Shown: positions 7,541 to 11,668 of the stretch, piece by piece
Position numbering within the stretch: position 1 is the first letter of the stretch
Layout of the letters: each line of letters begins with the position of its first letter
Position numbers and translations under genes: made by a program
Source of the DNA: Chitinophagaceae bacterium
GTDB taxonomy: Bacteria > Bacteroidota > Bacteroidia > Chitinophagales > Chitinophagaceae
DNA length: 11,668 bases
Direction: 5' to 3'
NCBI GenBank assembly: GCA_021738605.1
Contig: JAIPBY010000066.1
Coordinates: 1 to 11,668, forward strand
Notes under the pieces: model-generated
Seen by the model: only the letters and a program-made list of their open reading frames with translations
Databases searched by the model: none
Told to the model about the DNA's origin: nothing

Positions 7541-7836
7541 AAAATTTCATCGGGGATCTGAACAAGGCATTTGAAAGCAGGGTGAGATTGGGCATCATGT
7601 CTATCCTGATGGTCAATGAGCAGGTTGACTTTAGTGCGATCAAGGAACAATTGCAAGTGACCGATGGCAATATCGCCAGTCATATCAGTGCATTGGAAAA
7701 ACTGGATTACATAAAAATTGAAAAGAAATTCATTGGCAAAAAACCGAATACTTCATATGCCGCAACGCTTAAAGGGAAAAAAGCTTTTCATGAACATTTG
7801 AATGCCCTTGAGGCCATTATCCGTCAATCAAATTAA
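7537..7836 (+). CDS. Winged-helix transcriptional regulator, HTH_34 type
   Basis: This 99-residue protein is a single winged helix-turn-helix domain. After an N-terminal helix (FESRVRLGIMSILM) comes VDFSAIKEQLQ, the recognition helix in TDGNIASHISALEKLDYI (about 42-59), and a basic wing, IEKKFIGKKPNTSYAATLKG (61-80). A C-terminal helix (FHEHLNALEAI) may serve for dimerisation. The pattern 'VTDGNIASHISALE' is typical of the HTH_34 (PF13601) group of MarR/ArsR-like small regulators. There are no cysteine or histidine clusters suggesting metal sensing. It starts at a GTG whose bases overlap the preceding stop codon; no internal ATG would keep the first helix. A candidate binding site is the inverted repeat at 6869-6887. 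The signal sensed is unknown. Confidence 0.9.
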   Translation: MKNFIGDLNKAFESRVRLGIMSILMVNEQVDFSAIKEQLQVTDGNIASHISALEKLDYIKIEKKFIGKKPNTSYAATLKGKKAFHEHLNALEAIIRQSN

Positions 7837-7876
7837 ATTAAATAGAACAACTGTAAACACATAAAAAAACCATCGT

Positions 7877-9145
7877 ATGTCAAACATAGACACATTGCAA
7901 ATAAAAACAGTCATCATTGCTAACATAAACAACCCCAATGAACTGGAAAGAATTTACCGAAACAATAAAACAGGCTTTACACAGGCATTTGAATCCGCTT
8001 ATCCCGATATAAATGAAAATGCTGTAGCCCAGGTTTGGCATGAAAGATTACACTACAAGCAAGAGGAAATATCATGGGGCAAGAAAAATGAACTGTTATT
8101 TGTTGTGATTGTCGCGCTGACTGCAGGATTGATGGCCAAATTGCCTGAAATATTTTCGATCAATGAGGAACGTTTTTATTCGCGCAATATCGCATTCATC
8201 GTTTTCCCATTCCTGATTGCCTACTTTTCATGGAAAAATAAACAGACCGTCCGTCAACTGATTTTGCCCTTCATTACAATTTCATTGTCACTCATCTACA
8301 TCAATATTGTACCCGGAAAAAAAGAAACGGATGCCATCATATTGGCCTGCATACACCTGCCATTCATGTTATGGGCGATTGCAGGATACACGTTTATTGG
8401 AGGAAATCTTAAAGATGCCCAAAAAAAGATAGGGTATCTGCGCTTCAATGGTGATTTCGTTGTAATGAGTGCGCTTATTGTTTTATCAGGAATCATCTTC
8501 AGCGGTCTGACCATAGGACTTTTTGACATCATCCATGTTGATATTACAAAGATCTATTTCCAATACATTGTAATTTTTGGTCTTGCGGCTGTTCCAATGG
8601 TTGGTACTTTTTTGGTCTTGAACAATCCTCAGCTGGTAAATAAAATATCTCCTGTCATAGCAAGAATATTCACACCCTTTGTTTTGGTCACTTTAATCAT
8701 TTTTATTTCATCGGTGATCTATACAGGGAACTATCCATACGATGACAGAAACGCTTTGATGATTTTCAATGGATTGTTGATTGGTGTGATGGCCTTGATC
8801 CTGTTTTCTGTGAGTGAAGTCACCAAAAACGACAAAAGTCGAACCAACCTCGCCATCCTATTGGGCCTCTCAGCCTTGACGATTGTGATCAATGGAATTG
8901 CCCTCTCCGCCATTTTGTTCAGGCTTCAGGAGTTTGGCATCACGCCGAACAGAATCGCAGTGCTGGGTGCTAACCTGCTCATACTGGTTAACCTGTCTCT
9001 GGTTTCTTACAAACTCTTCAAGATTGTGATGAACAAAGGCGAAATTGAAGACCTGGAAAAAAGCATGACCATCATGCTGCCGGTATACGGGATCTGGGCA
9101 TGTATTGTAAGCTTCGGCTTTCCTTTGCTGTTTGATTTTATGTGA
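7877..9145 (+). CDS. Polytopic membrane protein with cytoplasmic N-terminal domain (possible DUF4153 family)
   Basis: This 422-residue protein has a soluble N-terminal segment of about 70 residues (MSNIDTLQIKTVIIANI through YKQEEISWGKK) and then about eleven hydrophobic helices, near 72-90, 103-118, 126-145, 151-175, 193-218, 226-248, 260-282, 294-313, 323-347, 358-381 and 396-420. An NYPYDDRNALMIFNGL loop precedes the eighth helix. The layout resembles bacteroidete proteins annotated as DUF4153, a membrane family without known function, but this assignment is from memory and tentative. It begins 40 bases after the regulator gene with no terminator between, so it is probably in the same operon. 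Its TGA lies inside an ATGTGA at the end, overlapping a GTG that could start the VF530-like gene. Confidence 0.8.
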   Translation: MSNIDTLQIKTVIIANINNPNELERIYRNNKTGFTQAFESAYPDINENAVAQVWHERLHYKQEEISWGKKNELLFVVIVALTAGLMAKLPEIFSINEERFYSRNIAFIVFPFLIAYFSWKNKQTVRQLILPFITISLSLIYINIVPGKKETDAIILACIHLPFMLWAIAGYTFIGGNLKDAQKKIGYLRFNGDFVVMSALIVLSGIIFSGLTIGLFDIIHVDITKIYFQYIVIFGLAAVPMVGTFLVLNNPQLVNKISPVIARIFTPFVLVTLIIFISSVIYTGNYPYDDRNALMIFNGLLIGVMALILFSVSEVTKNDKSRTNLAILLGLSALTIVINGIALSAILFRLQEFGITPNRIAVLGANLLILVNLSLVSYKLFKIVMNKGEIEDLEKSMTIMLPVYGIWACIVSFGFPLLFDFM

Positions 9146-9151
9146 AAAGCA

Positions 9152-9159
9152 TAAATTTG
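9152..9159 (+). promoter_or_regulatory. Consensus -7 element just before the VF530-like start
   Basis: TAAATTTG is an exact match to the bacteroidete -7 consensus TAnnTTTG and ends 3 bases before the ATG at 9163. The nearest upstream TTTG (9131-9134) is 17 bases away, shorter than the usual 19-21, so the -33 half is weak. If used, the transcript would begin at or inside the start codon. An internal promoter for one gene of an operon is possible but uncertain. Confidence 0.3.
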
Positions 9160-9162
9160 CGC

Positions 9163-9402
9163 ATGTCTAATGCCTCAAATGATCCTTTACACGGGAAAAC
9201 TCTGGAAGCTATCGTTACCGAACTGGTAGCCTACTTTGGATGGGAAGACCTTGGGCAGCATATCCGCATCAATTGCTTTAATAGTAACCCCAGCATTCAG
9301 TCTAGCCTGAAATTCCTCCGTAAAACCCCTTGGGCGAGAACGCAGGTGGAAGATCTATACATCAGGATGAACATCAGGGGCAATGGTTCCACAAAACCTT
9401 GA
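9163..9402 (+). CDS. VF530-like small DNA-binding protein (DUF2132)
   Basis: This 79-residue protein carries the family hallmarks almost end to end: DPLHGKTLEAIVTELVAYFGW (7-27), LGQHIRINCF (30-39), NPSIQSSLKFLRKTPWAR (42-59) and VEDLYI (62-67). The family is named after Vibrio fischeri VF530, a small helical protein whose fold resembles nucleic-acid-binding domains and which is described as DNA-binding; its biological role is not established. The ATG at 9163 is chosen because it gives the normal short lead before DPLHG. A GTG at 9142, overlapping the previous stop codon, would add seven residues (GTG read as Met, then KSINLR) and make the gene translationally coupled. There is no signal peptide. 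About 57 bases with no clear hairpin separate it from the next gene. Confidence 0.88.
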   Translation: MSNASNDPLHGKTLEAIVTELVAYFGWEDLGQHIRINCFNSNPSIQSSLKFLRKTPWARTQVEDLYIRMNIRGNGSTKP

Positions 9403-9446
9403 TGAATCATACTGTTCATTGAAAAACCCAATTGAAGAGGTTATCC

Positions 9447-9454
9447 TACCTTTG
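9447..9454 (+). promoter_or_regulatory. Consensus -7 element just before the DCC-family start
   Basis: TACCTTTG matches TAnnTTTG exactly and ends 5 bases before the ATG at 9460. No good -33 TTTG lies at the expected spacing; the nearest TTG triplets (9419-9421 and 9432-9434) are too far or too close. Transcription would begin about at the start codon, giving a leaderless or nearly leaderless message. Confidence 0.5.
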
Positions 9455-9459
9455 TACAA

Positions 9460-9834
9460 ATGAATATTGTACTCTTCGACGGAATTTGTAATCTCTGCAA
9501 TGCATCAGTTCGCTTTATCAGCAAGCACGATAAGAACAGTAAAATACAATTTGCTTCACTCCAAAGTGAAAAAGCCAAAGAACTGTTGAAGAATTCTGCG
9601 TTCAACAATGAAAACTTAAATTCCATTGTTTTCATTGCAGATCAAAAAATATACCTTAAATCAGATGCAGCCATTGAAATTGCGAAAATGTTGGATGGAT
9701 TTCCCAATTATTTGAAATATTTCCAATTCATCCCAAGACCCATCAGGGATTTTGTATATGACATGATTGCCAAAAATAGGTACCGGTTCTTTGGAAAAAC
9801 CTGCTCCCTTGAACACTCAAATCAAATCAAATGA
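9460..9834 (+). CDS. DCC-family (DUF393) thiol-disulfide oxidoreductase-like protein
   Basis: This 124-residue protein has a thioredoxin-like core with the family's diagnostic start, FDGICNLCNASVRFI (6-20). The CNLC motif puts the redox pair at Cys10 and Cys13. Family features continue: FASLQS (31-36), an I-Y-L-K-S-D-A segment (64-70), and a C-terminal arginine-rich RYRFFGKTC ending in a third cysteine, Cys115. The members are small cytoplasmic proteins related to B. subtilis YuxK; the CxxC suggests redox activity, but substrates are not known. There is no signal peptide. The gene ends in an ATGA overlap with the DUF3500 gene, so the two are probably translated together. A consensus -7 element lies directly in front of the start codon. 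Confidence 0.92.
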   Translation: MNIVLFDGICNLCNASVRFISKHDKNSKIQFASLQSEKAKELLKNSAFNNENLNSIVFIADQKIYLKSDAAIEIAKMLDGFPNYLKYFQFIPRPIRDFVYDMIAKNRYRFFGKTCSLEHSNQIK

Positions 9835-10898
9835 AAAAATCATTCCTGGCCTGTCTGCTCTTGTTTTCATTCAATGCAACAATGAATGCACAGTCAAATC
9901 CCCAGCTGATAAAGGCAACCAATGAATTTTTGCTGACACTGAGTGATGTGGAGATGTCCAAAACCATTTATGCATTCGATAACCCCGCACGGTTGAAATG
10001 GACCAACCTGCCCGTCGGGATGGAGGCACGTCCTGGTATTCAGTACGGATCCCTCACTGACAAAAGCCGCCTGGCCTATCACCGTGTACTGACAGCAATG
10101 CTCAGCTCACAGGGGTATCTGAAAACCACCAGCATCATGCAATTGGACGATATTTTGAACATGCTCTACCAACAGGCATTCGATGATGGGAAAATTACCG
10201 ACAAGACACTGAAAGGCATGCAGAACCTCAAGTGGGCACATGGAAACTACTACATCACCATTTTTGGAAAGCCGGCAGACAATGAACCCTGGGGCCTGAA
10301 TTTTGGCGGTCATCACATAGCGCTGAGCATGACTTCTGATGGTAAAAAAATCAGCATGTCGCCCTACTTTATCGGAACAGATCCTTCAGAGGTGAAATCC
10401 GGAAAATATGCAGGCTTGCGGATCTTGAGCAAAGAAGAGGATTTGGGTTTTATGCTGGTTCAATCCATGTCAGCCCAACAAAAAGCGCTTGGTGTCTTGA
10501 ACCGCGCTGTCCCGAAAGACATCATCACAAACCCAAAAAGCAGCCAGCGGATCGACAGCAATTATGGGATCCAGGCCAAACAATTCACAAAAGACCAGAA
10601 GGAAGTCCTGCAGTTGTTGATCCAAGAATTCGTGCACAATTTTGAACACGAAAAGGCGCATCAACTCATGGACAAGATTATCAAATCAGGCATTGAAAAA
10701 ATTTATTTCGCTTGGATTGGAAGTCTGGAGAACAACAAGCCCCATTATTATATCCTGAATGGCCCTGACTTTTTGATTGAATACGACAATGTTGGATTCA
10801 GCAATGATGGCAACCATATTCACGCCATCTTGAGAGAAAAAGGCAATGATTTTGGCGCAGATATCCTGAAACAACATTACCTGGATTCAAAGCACTGA
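9831..10898 (+). CDS. Secreted DUF3500 family protein
   Basis: This 355-residue protein has a signal peptide at residues 1-21 (KKSFLACLLLFSFN, ending MNAQ) with no lipobox pattern, so it is probably exported to the periplasm or beyond. The mature part carries DUF3500 (PF12006) features: WGLNFGGHHIALSMT (about 154-168), MSPYFIGTDP, a GLRILSKEEDLGFML segment, and a C-terminal block with HYYILNGPDFLIEYDN, NHIHAILRE and FGADILKQHYL. The conserved histidines in GGHH, HYY and NHIH could bind a metal, an inference. The family's activity is not established. The only cysteine (Cys8) is inside the signal peptide, so the mature protein has none. It starts on an ATGA shared with the DCC gene's stop and converges with the hydrolase gene, 19 bases downstream. 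Confidence 0.92.
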   Translation: MKKSFLACLLLFSFNATMNAQSNPQLIKATNEFLLTLSDVEMSKTIYAFDNPARLKWTNLPVGMEARPGIQYGSLTDKSRLAYHRVLTAMLSSQGYLKTTSIMQLDDILNMLYQQAFDDGKITDKTLKGMQNLKWAHGNYYITIFGKPADNEPWGLNFGGHHIALSMTSDGKKISMSPYFIGTDPSEVKSGKYAGLRILSKEEDLGFMLVQSMSAQQKALGVLNRAVPKDIITNPKSSQRIDSNYGIQAKQFTKDQKEVLQLLIQEFVHNFEHEKAHQLMDKIIKSGIEKIYFAWIGSLENNKPHYYILNGPDFLIEYDNVGFSNDGNHIHAILREKGNDFGADILKQHYLDSKH

Positions 10899-10917
10899 TC
10901 TGCCTTCACTATTGGAT

Positions 10918-11668
10918 TCAATTCACAATCAGGCTTTCGTATAAACAATTGACCGTCTTCCTGATCACAGTATTGTATCCTTCTGAATATCCTGGGGCGC
11001 AGCCGTTGCTGATGACAACTATACCGAACTTCTCCTCTGGCTGGAAAAACATGGCACTGAACAACCCGTAAGCCACACCAGTATGCCCTTTCAAGGTTTT
11101 ACCTGGTATCATTTTGCTAGTGGTTTCTATTGCAAAGCCATATCCTTCTTCTGCAGACAGGGCTGTTTGCATTTGTTGCGCACTCTTTTTGGAGATGACT
11201 CTTTTCCCTTTGTATTTTCCATAATTGCTATGCATCATCATGTACATGGCAAGGTCAGTGGCAGAAATTTTCATGCCACCGGTGGGGGAAAAAACAGGCG
11301 TAGTATACCCCATCACATAATTGGAAATATCTTTCGCACGGCTGGTATAGGCACCCTCCGACAAGACAAATTTTGTTGAATCTGCCCTGTACTCATAGAT
11401 GGATGCAAAACGCGATTTATCCAACTTGTCTACGTCATATCCTCCATACAGTTCAAGGGGATCCAATACATGGTTTATTACGTATTGATCGAATCGTTCT
11501 CCTGATACCTTTTCAATAATGGCACCAACCATGTTGAAATTCAGGTTGCAATAGGCATAGCCCTTGCCCGGTTGATAATTGCTATACGATTTAGCCCAAT
11601 TGGGATTCTTTGCAGGATTGATGGCATCAAGGCTGAAATAACCCTGGCTGTCATTGATGGAAGACAAA
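10918..11668 (-). CDS. Serine hydrolase of the beta-lactamase family (S12/PBP4*-like), 5' end missing
   Basis: The last 249 residues of a serine beta-lactamase-fold protein (PF00144) are present; the gene runs in frame off the right edge, so the true start lies outside and the TTG at 11667-11665 is an internal leucine. The visible part begins LSSINDSQGYF, normally just after the family's active-site helix, so the catalytic Ser-x-x-Lys is not in the window. The second motif is Y39-C-N41 in GKGYAYCNLNF, the Tyr-x-Asn equivalent. The third is H195-T-G197 in LKGHTGVAYG, the usual Lys/His-Thr-Gly. Downstream elements such as FSPTGGMKISATDLAMYM also fit the family. Such proteins are esterases, D-aminopeptidases or cell-wall hydrolases; which one cannot be told here. 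Visible numbering starts at 11667. Confidence 0.92.
   Translation of the reverse strand, partial: LSSINDSQGYFSLDAINPAKNPNWAKSYSNYQPGKGYAYCNLNFNMVGAIIEKVSGERFDQYVINHVLDPLELYGGYDVDKLDKSRFASIYEYRADSTKFVLSEGAYTSRAKDISNYVMGYTTPVFSPTGGMKISATDLAMYMMMHSNYGKYKGKRVISKKSAQQMQTALSAEEGYGFAIETTSKMIPGKTLKGHTGVAYGLFSAMFFQPEEKFGIVVISNGCAPGYSEGYNTVIRKTVNCLYESLIVN

Noticed and set aside
7837..7876. Possible terminator or separate promoter between the winged-helix gene and the eleven-helix membrane protein gene
   Set aside because: The 40 bases are AT-rich with no stem, no T run after a hairpin and no TAnnTTTG; co-transcription is the simpler reading.
10899..10917. Shared terminator between the convergent DUF3500 and serine hydrolase genes
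   Set aside because: Only 19 bases separate the stop codons, with no inverted repeat or T run visible.
11083..11379. 98-codon plus-strand open frame inside the serine hydrolase gene
   Set aside because: The minus strand encodes a clear beta-lactamase-family protein over the same bases; the plus frame has no recognisable domain and is a shadow of it.

Overview
The window comes from a Bacteroidota genome, most likely a Chitinophagaceae-like member of the Sphingobacteriia/Chitinophagia. The evidence is a SusC/SusD outer-membrane pair, start regions with A-rich leaders instead of Shine-Dalgarno sites, -7 promoter elements of the TAnnTTTG type, and many protein families common in that phylum. No rRNA, tRNA, CRISPR array, insertion sequence or integrase is visible. 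The longest gene-free stretch is about 218 bases (112-329).

Region 1 (1-5540) is part of a nutrient-uptake (PUL-like) locus. The first 111 bases hold the 5' end of a minus-strand secreted protein, tentatively the start of a GH105/GH88-type glycoside hydrolase. It diverges from a SusC-type TonB-dependent transporter (330-3464) and its SusD-type lipoprotein partner (3470-5482). The shared intergenic region holds a possible LacI-type operator and short inverted repeats. A strong rho-independent terminator (5505-5538) closes the pair.

Region 2 (5584-6798, minus) holds two small enzymes in probable co-transcription: a class I SAM-dependent methyltransferase of the METTL21/Methyltransf_16 type, then a PaiA-like GNAT N-acetyltransferase.

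Region 3 (6905-9402, plus) is a tight run of four genes: a multi-spanning membrane protein, a small winged-helix regulator (HTH_34 type), an 11-helix membrane protein (possibly DUF4153-like) and a VF530-type small DNA-binding protein. Two of its junctions can be 4-base GTGA overlaps. A 7-bp-arm inverted repeat sits on the predicted promoter and is a plausible target of the winged-helix protein. This is the best candidate here for an uncharacterised membrane/regulator module.

Region 4 (9447-10898, plus) is a DCC-family (DUF393) thioredoxin-like oxidoreductase, translationally coupled by an ATGA overlap to a secreted DUF3500 protein. A consensus -7 element lies almost directly against the first start codon. 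Region 5 (10918-11668, minus) is the C-terminal part of a serine beta-lactamase-family (S12-like) hydrolase, running off the right edge and convergent with the DUF3500 gene.

Most functions are read from motif recognition alone. The regulatory sites are pattern-based proposals and should be weighted accordingly.
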